Counted from the stretch's first letter, positions 8,252 to 17,064 are shown. The stretch: DNA of 35,926 nt from JBBCJT01 sp037190665 (GCA_037190665.1 JBBCJT010000106.1:1-35926); one strand, 5' to 3'. Numbers and translations: made by a program. The notes: a model not told the origin generated them from the letters alone.

Positions 8252-8709
8252 TCGGCAGGCCGTGGTCGGGGGCATCTCGCCGCCGATCCCGGCTCGCGCC
8301 GGTCCTTGGACAGGTCGAGCGCGCCTGGGGAAACTCAGGCGCGACGACGTATTGCCCCAGATTGCTTGCCCCCAGAGCCCGCGCCGTCTGAACGATGGCA
8401 CGCGGCCAAGGTGCGTTCCCGCATAGTCCCAGATTGAGTGCAGCACCTGGAGGGGCGCGCAGGAAAGCGTCCTGAACCCTTCCGCGCGCAACGCCCCCCT
8501 GCTTCTCCTTGTTGAGCATTCGAGGCGCTGTCACCGGCGTCGCGGCCGCATGCAGCGTGTCAGCAACAGCTATCGGGCAGCCAGGCTGATCGGGTCCTGA
8601 CGGCAGACGCCCACGGAGCCGGTTGCGGCTGACCCGTGATTGTATTTCGGATTGCAAAATCCAAACTCCCATGCTTCGGTGCCGCCATGGGAGAAAGGTC
8701 CGGATCGCG
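8252..8709. other. Intergenic stretch without a supported gene
   Basis: About 460 nt lie between the small lipoprotein and the next operon. The minus strand is open through this stretch, but its only ATG (near 8518) lacks a ribosome-binding site. The reading frame then runs straight through the lipoprotein gene antisense, as expected by chance at high GC. The last 70 nt before 8710 are more AT-rich (TTGCAAAATCC) and are the likeliest place for the operon promoter. I see no tRNA, transposase motif or strong hairpin. Confidence 0.45.
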
Positions 8710-9702
8710 ATGACGCTGCGGGTGGCTGTCGCTGGCGCGGGGATGATCGTCGCCCACCACCTGCCCGCCTGGCAGGCGCTCGCCGATGTCGAGGTCGTCG
8801 CCATCGCGGACCCGGATCGCGCCCGCGCGCAATCCCGCGCCGACGCCTTCGGCATCCCGGCGGTGTTCGACGATCCCGTCGCCATGCTCGATGCCGTGCG
8901 CCCGGACGTGTTCGACGTCGCGAGTCCCCGCCAGACCCACGCGGAACTCGTCCGCGCCGCGGCCCTGCGCGGCATCGACACGCTGTGCCAGAAGCCGCTC
9001 GCCCCGACCTACGCCGAGGCCAGGGAACTGGTCGCCGACGTGGACGGCAGGTGCCGGCTGATGGTGCACGAGAACTGGCGCTTCCGCCCCTACTACCGGC
9101 AGGTCCGCGCCTGGCAGGACGAGGGCCGGATCGGCGAGATCACCGAACTCAACCTCACCCTGCGCTCCTCCGGCTTCCTGCCGGACGCGGCAGGCAACCG
9201 CCCCGCACTGGTGCGCCAGCCCTTCATGGCGGGCGAACAGCGCCTGATGGTGGCCGAGACGCTGATCCACCACATCGACACGGCGCGCTGGCTCGTCGGC
9301 GACATGTCGCTGACGGCGGCACGGCTCCAGCGACTGGTCGATGTCTGCAAGGGCGAGACTGCGGCGAGCCTGTTCTTCACCACCCCCTCCGGCGCGCCCG
9401 TCTATGTCGAAGGCAACGGCGCCTGCCCCGGCTGGCCGCCCTCGGCACGCGACCACCTCGACCTCATCGGCACGCGCGCGAGCGTCCGCTTCGACGGCCA
9501 TACCCTGACGCTGCTCGGCGACGGTCCTGCCATCGAATACCCGCACGAGGCTGCCTATCAGGCGTGCTTCGACGCCTGCGTCGCGCACTTCGTCGCCGCA
9601 CGGCGGAGCGGCGCGCCGTTCGAGACCGACCCGGCCGACAACCTGCGCACGCTGCGTCTGGTCGAGGACATCTACGAGGCCGCCGGCTGGCCCGCCGCAT
9701 GA
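8710..9702 (+). CDS. Gfo/Idh/MocA-family oxidoreductase, first gene of a catabolic operon
   Basis: The 330-aa protein opens with a Rossmann motif (AVAGAGMIVAHH, residues 6-17). In place of the usual EKP it has QKP at 94-96. The catalytic-region motif ETLIHHIDTARW (183-194) supplies the His and Asp expected for proton transfer. It is an NAD(P)-dependent enzyme, probably acting on a sugar or sugar acid. The gene starts a co-directional group with a dehydrogenase (38-nt gap), a Bug receptor and a racemase-fold enzyme. That suggests it helps process the solute bound by the receptor. No strong ribosome-binding site is seen at optimal distance from the ATG at 8710, although GGGAGAAAGG lies 10-19 nt upstream. 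Confidence 0.85.
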   Translation: MTLRVAVAGAGMIVAHHLPAWQALADVEVVAIADPDRARAQSRADAFGIPAVFDDPVAMLDAVRPDVFDVASPRQTHAELVRAAALRGIDTLCQKPLAPTYAEARELVADVDGRCRLMVHENWRFRPYYRQVRAWQDEGRIGEITELNLTLRSSGFLPDAAGNRPALVRQPFMAGEQRLMVAETLIHHIDTARWLVGDMSLTAARLQRLVDVCKGETAASLFFTTPSGAPVYVEGNGACPGWPPSARDHLDLIGTRASVRFDGHTLTLLGDGPAIEYPHEAAYQACFDACVAHFVAARRSGAPFETDPADNLRTLRLVEDIYEAAGWPAA

Positions 9703-9739
9703 CCCCTTCCCTCACCCGTCAGGAGCGTTCCGCGATCCC

Positions 9740-10810
9740 ATGACCCGCCTTCTCGTTCTGCCCGGCGACGGCATCGGCCCCGAGATCACGGAAGCGACGC
9801 TGGCGGTGCTCCGCGCGGCCGACCGCCGCTTCGGCCTGAACCTGAGCTTCGAGGAACGGGCCATCGGCTTCGCGAGCCTCAAGACCGAGGGCACCACCCT
9901 GCCCGATTCGGTGCTGGAAACGGCGCGCAAATCCGATGGCGTCATCCTCGGGCCGATCTCGCATCTCGACTACCCGTCGCGCGACAAGGGCGGGGTCAAC
10001 GTCTCCGCGGCGTTCCGCGTGCAGCTCGACCTCTACGCCAACGTCCGGCCGGCACGCACGCGGCCCGGCCTCGGCCGCGGGCATGCGCCGCTCGATCTGG
10101 TGATCATGCGCGAGGCGACGGAGGGCTTCTATCCGGACCGGAACATGTTCGCCGGCAGCGGCGAGTTCATGCCCACCCCGGATGTCGCGCTGTCGGTGCG
10201 CAAGATCACCGCGCACGCCTCCACCCGCATCGCGCGCCGCGCCTTCGAGCTTGCGCGCCGGCGCAACAGGAAGGTGACGGCCGTGCACAAGGCCAACACC
10301 TTCATCATCACCGACGGGTTGTGGCTGCGCTGCGTGCGCGAGGTCGCGCGCGAGTTTCCGGACGTGACGCTGGACGAGGTGATCGTCGATGCCTGCGCCG
10401 CCTATCTCGTGCGCAACCCGCAGCGCTTCGACGTGATCTGCGCGACCAATTTCCACGCCGACATCCTCAGCGACCTCGCGAGTGAGCTGTCGGGCGGACT
10501 CGGCCTCGCCGGCTCCGTGAACGCGGGCGACGACCTCTGCTGCGCGCAGGCGCAGCACGGCTCGGCGCCGGACATCGAGGGCAAGGACCTCGCCAACCCG
10601 ACCTCGCTGATCCTGTCGGCGGCCATGCTGCTCGACTGGCTCGCGGAACATCGTGGCCTGCCTGCCTTCGCGGAGGCCGCCGCCGCGATCCAGTCCGGCG
10701 TGGACGCACTGCTCGCCGATCCGGCGACCCGTTCGCGCGATCTCGGGGGGCCGCTCGGCACCAGGGCGTTCGGGGCCGCGCTCGCCGCGCACATCGCGCC
10801 CGCAGGCTGA
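9740..10810 (+). CDS. Isocitrate/isopropylmalate dehydrogenase family protein
   Basis: This 356-aa enzyme belongs to the beta-decarboxylating dehydrogenases (PF00180), which oxidise and usually decarboxylate 2-hydroxy acids such as isopropylmalate, isocitrate, tartrate or homoisocitrate. Visible motifs are PGDGIGPEI (8-16), REATEGFY (124-131), catalytic Lys184 in VHKAN, metal ligands Asp217, Asp241 and Asp245, and the cofactor loop HGSAPDI (273-279). The REATEGFY loop differs from leuB-type and icd-type loops, and no leuC or leuD is near. A catabolic hydroxy acid, for example a tartrate-like substrate, is therefore more likely than leucine synthesis. The genomic context (Bug receptor, racemase fold) supports this inference. 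Confidence 0.85.
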   Translation: MTRLLVLPGDGIGPEITEATLAVLRAADRRFGLNLSFEERAIGFASLKTEGTTLPDSVLETARKSDGVILGPISHLDYPSRDKGGVNVSAAFRVQLDLYANVRPARTRPGLGRGHAPLDLVIMREATEGFYPDRNMFAGSGEFMPTPDVALSVRKITAHASTRIARRAFELARRRNRKVTAVHKANTFIITDGLWLRCVREVAREFPDVTLDEVIVDACAAYLVRNPQRFDVICATNFHADILSDLASELSGGLGLAGSVNAGDDLCCAQAQHGSAPDIEGKDLANPTSLILSAAMLLDWLAEHRGLPAFAEAAAAIQSGVDALLADPATRSRDLGGPLGTRAFGAALAAHIAPAG

Positions 10811-10873
10811 AACAGCATGACGATCGGCATGCCGCAGGACGGCCGCCACGTATCGAAGGGGAGGATACAAACC

Positions 10874-11851
10874 ATGAAGACCGCATTCGCCCGCGCCGGC
10901 TGCCTTGCGCTCGCCGCCACCCTGCTTGCCGGCCCCGCGGCGGCGCAGGGCACCTTCCCGGACCGGCCGATCCGCATGATCGTCCCCTTCGCTCCTGGCG
11001 GCGGCACCGATGTGGTGGCCCGCGTCGCGGCGGCCTGCATGCAGCAGGGTCTCGGCCAGTCGGTGGTCATCGACAACCGCGCCGGCGCCGGCGGGACGAT
11101 CGGCACGGACGTCGCGGCGAAGGCGCCGGGCGACGGCTACACGCTGATCTCGCTGACGCTGTCGTCCGCCGTGCTCAACTCCTTCCTCTACAAGAAGCTG
11201 CCCTTCGACATCCGCCGCGATTTCGTCGCGGTGGCGGAGATCGGCCGCAGCCCGAACGTGGTGGCGGTGCGGCCCGACCATCCCGCGAAGACGGTCGCCG
11301 AGTTGATCGCGATCGCGAAGGCGAACCCGGAGACCGTCACCTACGGGTCGGGCGGCAACGGCACGATCGTGCACATGTCCACCGTGCTGTTCGCCAACAT
11401 GGCCGGGGTGAAGCTGCAGCACGTGCCGTTCCGCGGCGGCGGGCCTGCGCTGCAGGCGCTGATGGGCCGGCAGATCGATCTGATGATCGACAGCCTGCCG
11501 GTGGTGCTCGCGCAGGTGAAGGACGGGTCGATCCGCGGCATCGCGGTGACCTCCGCCCAGCGCCTGCCGCAGCTTCCCGACCTGCCGACGGTGCAGGAGT
11601 CCGGCCTCGCCGGCTACGAGACGCAGAACTGGTTCGGCATCTTCGCCCCGGCCAGCACGCCCAAGCCGATCGTGGACAGGATCGCGGCCGAGGTCGCGCG
11701 GCTCGTCGCCGATCCCGAGTGCCGCAAGAAGCTGGTGGACATGGGCGTGGACCCCACCGGCTCCGGCCCCGCGGCGTTCACCGCCTTCTGGGACCGCGAG
11801 CTGGAGACGTGGGGCCCGATCGTGCGTGACTCGGGTGCCGCCGTCGAATGA
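10874..11851 (+). CDS. Bug/TctC-type tripartite tricarboxylate receptor
   Basis: This 325-aa periplasmic binding protein belongs to the TctC/Bug family (PF03401), whose members capture carboxylates, amides or aromatic acids. It has a cleavable signal peptide (LAATLLAGPAAAQ, cut near residue 25). The family core follows: RPIRMIVPFAPGGGTD, the ENRAGAGGTIGT-like element (here DNRAGAGGTIG), DGYTL, and HVPFRGGGPALQALMG. The ATG at 10874 is preceded by GGGGAGGATACAAACC. No TctA or TctB membrane subunits occur in the window, as is common for orphan Bug proteins. Its stop overlaps the ATG of the racemase-fold gene, so the two are translated together. Confidence 0.92.
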   Translation: MKTAFARAGCLALAATLLAGPAAAQGTFPDRPIRMIVPFAPGGGTDVVARVAAACMQQGLGQSVVIDNRAGAGGTIGTDVAAKAPGDGYTLISLTLSSAVLNSFLYKKLPFDIRRDFVAVAEIGRSPNVVAVRPDHPAKTVAELIAIAKANPETVTYGSGGNGTIVHMSTVLFANMAGVKLQHVPFRGGGPALQALMGRQIDLMIDSLPVVLAQVKDGSIRGIAVTSAQRLPQLPDLPTVQESGLAGYETQNWFGIFAPASTPKPIVDRIAAEVARLVADPECRKKLVDMGVDPTGSGPAAFTAFWDRELETWGPIVRDSGAAVE

Positions 11852-12555
11852 GCGCCTCGCCACGTATCGTGCTGATCCATGCGGTGGAGGTGGCGATCGC
11901 GCCGGTCCACGCCGCCTTCGCCGAAACCTGGCCCGAGGCCCGGCTGGTGAACCTGTTCGACGACAGCCTCTCACCCGACCGGGCGGCCGAGGCGGAGCTG
12001 ACGCCGCGCATGTCCGGCCGTATCCGCACGCTCGCGCGCTATGCGGCGGATGCGGCGGCGGACGGGGTCTTGTTCACCTGCTCGGCCTTCGGCCCGGCGA
12101 TCGAGGCGGCGGCGGAGGACCTGACGCCGCTGCCGGTGCTCAAACCGAACGAGGCCATGTTCACGGCCGCGCTCGCCGCGGGCAGCCGGATCGGCATGCT
12201 CGCGACCTTCGCGCCTGCGGCCGAGACGATGAAGCAGGAGTTCGCCGATGCCGCCGCGCAGGCCGGCAAGCCGGATGCCGTGCTGCGCACCATCGTGGTC
12301 GAACCCGCGATGGCCGCGCTGCGCAAAGGGGATGCGGAGATGCATAATCACCTGCTCGCCGAAGCCGCGCCGGCGCTTGCCGACTGCGATGCGGTGATGC
12401 TTGCGCATTTCTCCACCAGCCGCGCCCTGTCGGCCGTCTCCGCCGCGCTGCCCGGCATGCGCGTGCTGACCGCCCCCGTCGCGGCGGTCGAGGCGCTGCG
12501 TGCCGCCCTCAGCGCACCCCGCGCCGGCGGAGCTGCTGCTCGCGCAGGAAGATGA
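11848..12555 (+). CDS. Asp/Glu racemase-fold enzyme with a single catalytic cysteine
   Basis: The 235-aa protein fits the Asp/Glu/hydantoin racemase superfamily (PF01177). It has the first half-site GVLFTCSAFGPAIE, with Cys78, and a matching second half near residues 181-191. Racemases need a second Cys in an LGC motif, but here the sequence is MLAHFSTS, placing His187 where that Cys would be. Superfamily members with one Cys include arylmalonate decarboxylases and other lyases or isomerases, so simple racemisation is doubtful. The ATGA overlap with the Bug receptor gene ties it to that solute. The last 47 nt overlap the 3' end of the opposite-strand EamA gene, and the final 15 or so residues look non-conserved. 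Confidence 0.82.
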   Translation: MSASPRIVLIHAVEVAIAPVHAAFAETWPEARLVNLFDDSLSPDRAAEAELTPRMSGRIRTLARYAADAAADGVLFTCSAFGPAIEAAAEDLTPLPVLKPNEAMFTAALAAGSRIGMLATFAPAAETMKQEFADAAAQAGKPDAVLRTIVVEPAMAALRKGDAEMHNHLLAEAAPALADCDAVMLAHFSTSRALSAVSAALPGMRVLTAPVAAVEALRAALSAPRAGGAAARAGR

Positions 12556-13408
12556 ACAGGCCGGCGCCGATGATGATGGCGGTACCGACCAGCATGCGCG
12601 TGTCCATGACCTCGCCGAAGACGATCGCGCCGAGGATCAGGCCCCAGGCGATCAGCGTGTACTGGTAGGGCACCACCACCGAGGCCGGCGCCAGCCGCAG
12701 CGAGCGGTTGACGCAGAGATTGCCGGCGAGCGAGCCGACGCCCAGCGAGGCCAGCAGCAGCGCATCCGTCGCGTCCGTGTGCGCCCAGCCCTGGAACGCC
12801 ACCAGCACGAGGCCGAAGACCAGCGCGGCGGTAAGCTGGTTGAAGGCCAGCACCGTGTTGTGGGTGCCGGCGAGCAGGCGCGTCGTCACCAGATACAGCG
12901 CGTAGGCGAAGCTGCCGACCACGGCGCAGGCCATCCCGACGCTCGGCGCGGCGAGTCCGGGGCCGAGTGCCAGCAGCACGCCGCAGAACCCCACGCCCAC
13001 CGCCGTCCAGCGCCGCCAGCCCACCCTCTCCTTCAACAGGAAGGGCGAAACGGCGGTCACGTAGATCGGCGCGGCCATGTAGATCGCGATCGTGTCGGCC
13101 AGCGGCAGGTCCAGCAGGGCGCGGAAGAACAGCGCGACTTCCAGCGTGGACAGCGCGACGCGGGTCAGTTGCAGCCATGGTCGCGGGGCGCGGCGCAGCG
13201 GCGCGGGGCCGAGCCGGACCAGGAACGGCGACAGCACGACGAGCCCGGCGACCGAGCGCAGCACCAGGATCTGGCCGACGTAGAAACTGCCGATCAGCCA
13301 CTTCGCCAGCGTGTCGTTCGCCGCGAAGATCAGCATCGCCAGCAGCATCATGACGATGCCGGCTGTCGTGGCAGCGGCCGGCCCGGCGTGCCGCGTGTCG
13401 GGGTTCAT
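12509..13408 (-). CDS. EamA/DMT-family transporter
   Basis: The 299-aa inner-membrane protein has about ten hydrophobic segments arranged as two EamA repeats (PF00892). The first contains ANDTLAKWLIG and the second contains VVPYQYTLIAWGLILGAIVFGE, the conserved signature in the last third. The family covers metabolite exporters and importers of the drug/metabolite superfamily, and no substrate can be assigned. The gene faces the catabolic operon tail to tail and its last 47 nt lie antisense within the racemase-fold gene. It diverges from the Bug gene at 13508, leaving about 100 bp for promoters of both. Confidence 0.88.
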   Translation of the reverse strand: MNPDTRHAGPAAATTAGIVMMLLAMLIFAANDTLAKWLIGSFYVGQILVLRSVAGLVVLSPFLVRLGPAPLRRAPRPWLQLTRVALSTLEVALFFRALLDLPLADTIAIYMAAPIYVTAVSPFLLKERVGWRRWTAVGVGFCGVLLALGPGLAAPSVGMACAVVGSFAYALYLVTTRLLAGTHNTVLAFNQLTAALVFGLVLVAFQGWAHTDATDALLLASLGVGSLAGNLCVNRSLRLAPASVVVPYQYTLIAWGLILGAIVFGEVMDTRMLVGTAIIIGAGLFIFLREQQLRRRGVR

Positions 13409-13507
13409 GGCGCTTCGTTGCGCGGAAGCCGGGCGTTTGCAACGCCACGCTCTGGCTCGGCGCGCCGGCGCGCGGCATGGTGCGCCGGAAATCCAAGGGG
13501 AAACGTC

Positions 13508-14476
13508 ATGCTGCCTCGCCGTTCGATTCTCGCCCTACCCGCGCTCGCCACCCTGCCGGCGCTGGCCCAGGGCGCCTGGCCGGAGAGGCCGGTTCGCATC
13601 GTCGTTCCCTATCCGCCGGGTGGATCGACCGACGTGCTGACGCGGATCATCGGCGAGGCGCTGAAGGGTCCCCTGCCCGGCGCCACCTTCGTGATCGAGA
13701 ACCGCTCTGGCGCGGGCGGCAACATCGGCGCGGACGCCGTGGCGAAGGCGGTGCCCGACGGCTACACCTTCGTCTCCGCCCCGGTCGGCATCTTCTCGAT
13801 CAACCAGTACCTCTACTCGCGCATGTCCTACGACGCCGAGAAGGACCTGCTGCCGATCTCGCTGACCTACGAACTGCCGAACGTGGCGGTGATCCCCGCC
13901 AGCCTGCCGCCCAAGACGCTCGCCGAATTCATCGCCTGGGCGAAGGCGCGGCCGGACGGCATCACCTATGGCAGCCCGGGCGTGGGGACGACGCCCCACC
14001 TGTCGGGCGAGCTGTTCCGTGTCCGCACCGGGATCAGCGCGACGCATGTCCCGTTCCGCGGCGCGGCGCAGACGATCCCGGCGATGCTGTCGGGCGACGT
14101 GCATTTCGCCATCGACAACCTCGCGAGCTACATCTCCGCCATCCAGGCCGGCCAGCTTCGGGCGCTCGCGATCACCTCGGCGGATCGCTGGCCGACGATG
14201 AAGGAGGTTCCGACCATGGCGGAGGCCGGAATGGACGATTTCGTGGTGACGTCCTGGACCATCATGGCCGCCCCCGCCGGCACGCCCCGGCCGATCATCG
14301 ACCGCTTCTCGGCCGCCCTGCAGGCACTGGCCCGCGACCCCGCGCACCAGCAGCGATTCCTGACCGCCGGCGGACGTGCGCTGGGGTCCACGCCGGAGGA
14401 GGCCGCCGCGTTTGCGGCGAAGGAACGTGCGCGGTGGCGGGAGGTGGTCCAGATCAGCGGCGCCCGCGCCGACTGA
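13508..14476 (+). CDS. Bug/TctC-type tripartite tricarboxylate receptor, second copy
   Basis: This is a 322-aa periplasmic binding protein with a short signal peptide that begins MLPRRSILALP and ends near ALAQG. Its RR pair is compatible with Tat export. Core family elements are RPVRIVVPYPPGGSTD, ENRSGAGGNIGAD, DGYTF, and HVPFRGAAQTIPAML. The start at 13508 is supported by AAGGGGAAA just upstream. No membrane subunits are nearby. It is only a distant paralogue of the receptors at 10874 and 24419, so a different ligand is likely. The Lrp regulator downstream, 122 nt away, is a candidate for its control. Confidence 0.92.
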   Translation: MLPRRSILALPALATLPALAQGAWPERPVRIVVPYPPGGSTDVLTRIIGEALKGPLPGATFVIENRSGAGGNIGADAVAKAVPDGYTFVSAPVGIFSINQYLYSRMSYDAEKDLLPISLTYELPNVAVIPASLPPKTLAEFIAWAKARPDGITYGSPGVGTTPHLSGELFRVRTGISATHVPFRGAAQTIPAMLSGDVHFAIDNLASYISAIQAGQLRALAITSADRWPTMKEVPTMAEAGMDDFVVTSWTIMAAPAGTPRPIIDRFSAALQALARDPAHQQRFLTAGGRALGSTPEEAAAFAAKERARWREVVQISGARAD

Positions 14477-14598
14477 AGCCGGCAGGTCGGCGGAAGGTTC
14501 GTGAGGCGCGCCGGCGAGTCCCCGCGGACCTACCCGGGCCGCCTCCCACCCGCGCGAAGCGGTTGTCAGCCGCGGCCGGAGCCGTTTCTACTCCGGCC

Positions 14599-15066
14599 AT
14601 GGCAGGCGCACACGAGCTGGACCGCATCGACCGGGAAATCCTGCGCAAGCTGCAGGCGGATGCGACCGCATCTCTCGCCGAGATTGCCGAGGCGGTGGGG
14701 CTGACGCCCACGCCGTGCTGGAAGCGCATCCGGCGGCTGGAGCGCGACGGCGTGATCACCAGCCGCGTCACCCTGATCGACCCCGCCAAGGTGGGGCTGC
14801 CGGTCAGCGTGTTCGTCGCCGTCGAGACATCCGATCACTCCGCCCCCTGGATCGAACGCTTCGCCGCGACCGTCTCGGCCATGCCGGAGGTGATGGAGGT
14901 CTGGCGGATGAGCGGCGACATTGACTACCTGCTGCGCGTCGTCGTTCCGGACATCGCCGCATATGATGCGTTCTACCGGCGCCTGATCGCCGCCGTGCCG
15001 CTGCGCAACGTCACCAGCCGCTTCGCCATGGAGCGCGTGAAATCGGTGACCGCCCTGCCCATCTGA
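14599..15066 (+). CDS. Lrp/AsnC-family transcriptional regulator
   Basis: The 155-aa protein has an N-terminal winged helix-turn-helix (residues 6-65; LDRIDREILRKLQADA, then VGLTPTPCWKRIRRLE). A C-terminal RAM ligand-binding domain follows (about 70-150; VMEVWRMSGDIDYLLRVVVPD). Lrp-type proteins are octameric regulators that respond to amino acids. The standard size and motifs make the family certain, but the target is not known. The next genes in the same direction are the ABC permeases at 15199, about 130 nt away, so control of peptide or amino-acid uptake is plausible. Confidence 0.93.
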   Translation: MAGAHELDRIDREILRKLQADATASLAEIAEAVGLTPTPCWKRIRRLERDGVITSRVTLIDPAKVGLPVSVFVAVETSDHSAPWIERFAATVSAMPEVMEVWRMSGDIDYLLRVVVPDIAAYDAFYRRLIAAVPLRNVTSRFAMERVKSVTALPI

Positions 15067-15198
15067 GCGCAGCGCCCGGACGCGCCCGCCGGCGGCCCCG
15101 GCTGCGGGCCGGCATGCCGCCTCGACCGTGGCGGCGCGGTTGGAATCCGTGCCGTCCCGGGCTTGCCGGGCCAACGGCCGCGCACCTAGCATGGGCGT

Positions 15199-16116
15199 AT
15201 GCTTGCGTTCATCGCCCGGCGCGCCGGGCTGGCTGTCCTTGTCATCATCACCGTCCTGACGCTCGCATTCATGCTGACGCGTCTGGGCGGCGATCTGGCT
15301 ATCTCCATCGCCGGCCCGAACGCGACGGCGCAGGACGTGGAGACGATCCGCCAGGCCTACGGGCTCGACCGGCCGCTGCTGGTGCAGTTCGCGGAGTGGG
15401 TCGGGCGCGCGGCGACCGGCGATTTCGGCCAGAGCTATTTCTTCCGCGCCCGCGTCTCCGATCTGATCGCCGAACGGCTGCCGGTGACGCTTACGCTCGG
15501 CTGCGTCGGCCTCGTGATCGCACTGTCCGTCGCCATCCCGCTGGGCACGCTGGCGGCGGTGTACGAGAACCGGGTCGCCGACCGCGCCATCATGATCGTC
15601 GCCCTGTTCGGCCAGGCCATGCCCTCCTTCTGGCTGGGGCTGCTGATGATGGTGATCTTCGGCCTCTATCTCGGCTGGCTGCCGATCTCGGGCACCGGAT
15701 CGTGGCAGCACTACGTGATGCCGGGCATCGTGCTCGCCTTCAGCGCCATTCCCGCGATCATGCGGCTGACGCGGGCGGGCATGATCGACGCGCTGTCGTC
15801 GGACTATATCCGCACCGCGCGGTCGAAGGGCATCTCCACCACCGCCGTCGTCCTTCGCCACGCGCTGCGCAACGCCGCGATGCCGGTGGTCGCGATCTCC
15901 GCCGTGCAGCTCGGCTTCATGCTGGGCGGCTCGGTCGTGATCGAGACCGTGTTCGCGCTGCACGGCGTGGGCTATCTCGCCTGGGAGAGCATCAGCAAGA
16001 ATGACTTCCCCACCGTGCAGGCCGTGGTCCTGCTGCTCGCGGTCATCTACACGGTGCTGACTCTGGTGGCGGACCTGTTGAACGCGGCCCTCGACCCGCG
16101 GCTGCGCAAGCAATGA
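15199..16116 (+). CDS. ABC transporter permease, DppB/OppB type
   Basis: The 305-aa inner-membrane permease of a dipeptide/oligopeptide/nickel importer has six hydrophobic segments. It carries the DppB N-terminal signature (RRAGLAVLVIITVLTLAFML) and the cytoplasmic EAA loop that contacts the ATPase (DYIRTARSKGISTTAVVLRH, about residues 200-219). It overlaps dppC-like 16113 by 4 nt (ATGA). No ATPase (DppD or DppF) gene is present on either side. The convergent solute-binding protein at 17065-18585 is the natural partner for ligand capture. Confidence 0.93.
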   Translation: MLAFIARRAGLAVLVIITVLTLAFMLTRLGGDLAISIAGPNATAQDVETIRQAYGLDRPLLVQFAEWVGRAATGDFGQSYFFRARVSDLIAERLPVTLTLGCVGLVIALSVAIPLGTLAAVYENRVADRAIMIVALFGQAMPSFWLGLLMMVIFGLYLGWLPISGTGSWQHYVMPGIVLAFSAIPAIMRLTRAGMIDALSSDYIRTARSKGISTTAVVLRHALRNAAMPVVAISAVQLGFMLGGSVVIETVFALHGVGYLAWESISKNDFPTVQAVVLLLAVIYTVLTLVADLLNAALDPRLRKQ

Positions 16117-16940
16117 GGCAGCTTCGCAACGCCGGCGTGATCGTCGGCGCGGTCATCGTCGGGATCGTCCTGTTCTGCGCCATCCTCGCGCCGTGGATCA
16201 CGCCGCACGACCCGTTCGCGCAGGATCTCATCAAGCGCCTCCAGCCGCCGTTCTGGATGGAAGGCGGCGACATGGTGCATCCGTTCGGCACCGACCAGCT
16301 CGGCCGCGACTACCTCAGCCGGCTGATCTACGGCGCGCGGATCTCGATGCTGATCGGCGTGGCGACCGTCATCACCTCGGGGCTGATCGGCATCGCGCTC
16401 GGCGTCGCCGGCGGGTATTTCGGCGGCCGGGTCGATACGCTGGTCATGTTCCTGATCACCGCGCGGCTTGCGATCCCGCTGATCCTTGTCGCGCTCGCCG
16501 TCGTCTCCGTCGTCGGCTCGTCGCTGACCGTTGTGGTGCTGACCCTCGGGCTGCTGCTGTGGGAACGCTTCGCCGTGGTGGCGCGCACCAGCACGCTGCA
16601 GATACGGAATCTGGAGTACGTCACGGCGGCGACCGCCTCCGGCTGCTCCACCCGCCGCATCCTGTGGGCGCATATCCTGCCGAACGTGCTGAGCCCGCTC
16701 GCCGTGGTGGCCACGCTGGAGATGGCGCTGGCCATCCTGCTGGAGGCGGCGCTGTCCTTCCTCGGCCTTGGCGTGCCGCCGCCGCTTCCCTCCTGGGGGC
16801 TGATGATCGCGGAGGCGAAGGACTACATGTTCTTCAGCCCGTGGGTGATCATGATCCCGGGCGTCGCGCTGTTCATCCTGGTGATGGGCATCAACCTGCT
16901 GGGCGACGGACTGCGCGATCTGGTCGGCACCCGCCGCTGA
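16113..16940 (+). CDS. ABC transporter permease, DppC/OppC type
   Basis: The 275-aa second permease subunit has an N-terminal membrane segment and a periplasmic loop with the family sequence HPFGTDQLGRDYLSRLIYGAR (about residues 55-75). The EAA loop reads EYVTAATASGCSTRRILWAH (about 169-188), and the C-terminal PSWGLMIAEAKDYMF is typical. It should form a heterodimeric channel with the DppB-like protein. Transcription probably ends at the strong hairpin at 16994-17026, which leaves the operon without ATP-binding subunits. Confidence 0.93.
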   Translation: MRQLRNAGVIVGAVIVGIVLFCAILAPWITPHDPFAQDLIKRLQPPFWMEGGDMVHPFGTDQLGRDYLSRLIYGARISMLIGVATVITSGLIGIALGVAGGYFGGRVDTLVMFLITARLAIPLILVALAVVSVVGSSLTVVVLTLGLLLWERFAVVARTSTLQIRNLEYVTAATASGCSTRRILWAHILPNVLSPLAVVATLEMALAILLEAALSFLGLGVPPPLPSWGLMIAEAKDYMFFSPWVIMIPGVALFILVMGINLLGDGLRDLVGTRR

Positions 16941-16993
16941 GCGGGACGCCGGGCCGACAGAGCACAGGGCCCCAGCCCACCGCACCAAAAGAA

Positions 16994-17031
16994 AGCGCCG
17001 CCGGATCGGTCCGATCCGGCGGCGCTCCTTT
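16994..17031. terminator. Bidirectional intrinsic terminator
   Basis: Perfect 16-bp GC-rich arms (16994-17009 and 17011-17026) form a long hairpin. It is followed by CCTTT on the plus strand and preceded by AAAAGAA, which reads as a U-run on the minus strand. It sits exactly between the converging permease operon and the solute-binding protein gene, as expected for a shared terminator. Confidence 0.85.
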
Positions 17032-17064
17032 ACCCGCGGAGAGGCAGGGCGGAAGGGCCCTCGC

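Noticed and set aside
8252..8520. A long minus-strand open frame that could be a small gene
   Set aside because: There is no ribosome-binding site at its ATG, no recognisable motif, and it continues antisense through the lipoprotein gene. High GC easily produces such frames.
9740..10810. Assignment of the dehydrogenase as leuB
   Set aside because: No leuC, leuD or leuA is nearby, and the substrate loop and operon context differ. Family-level naming is safer.
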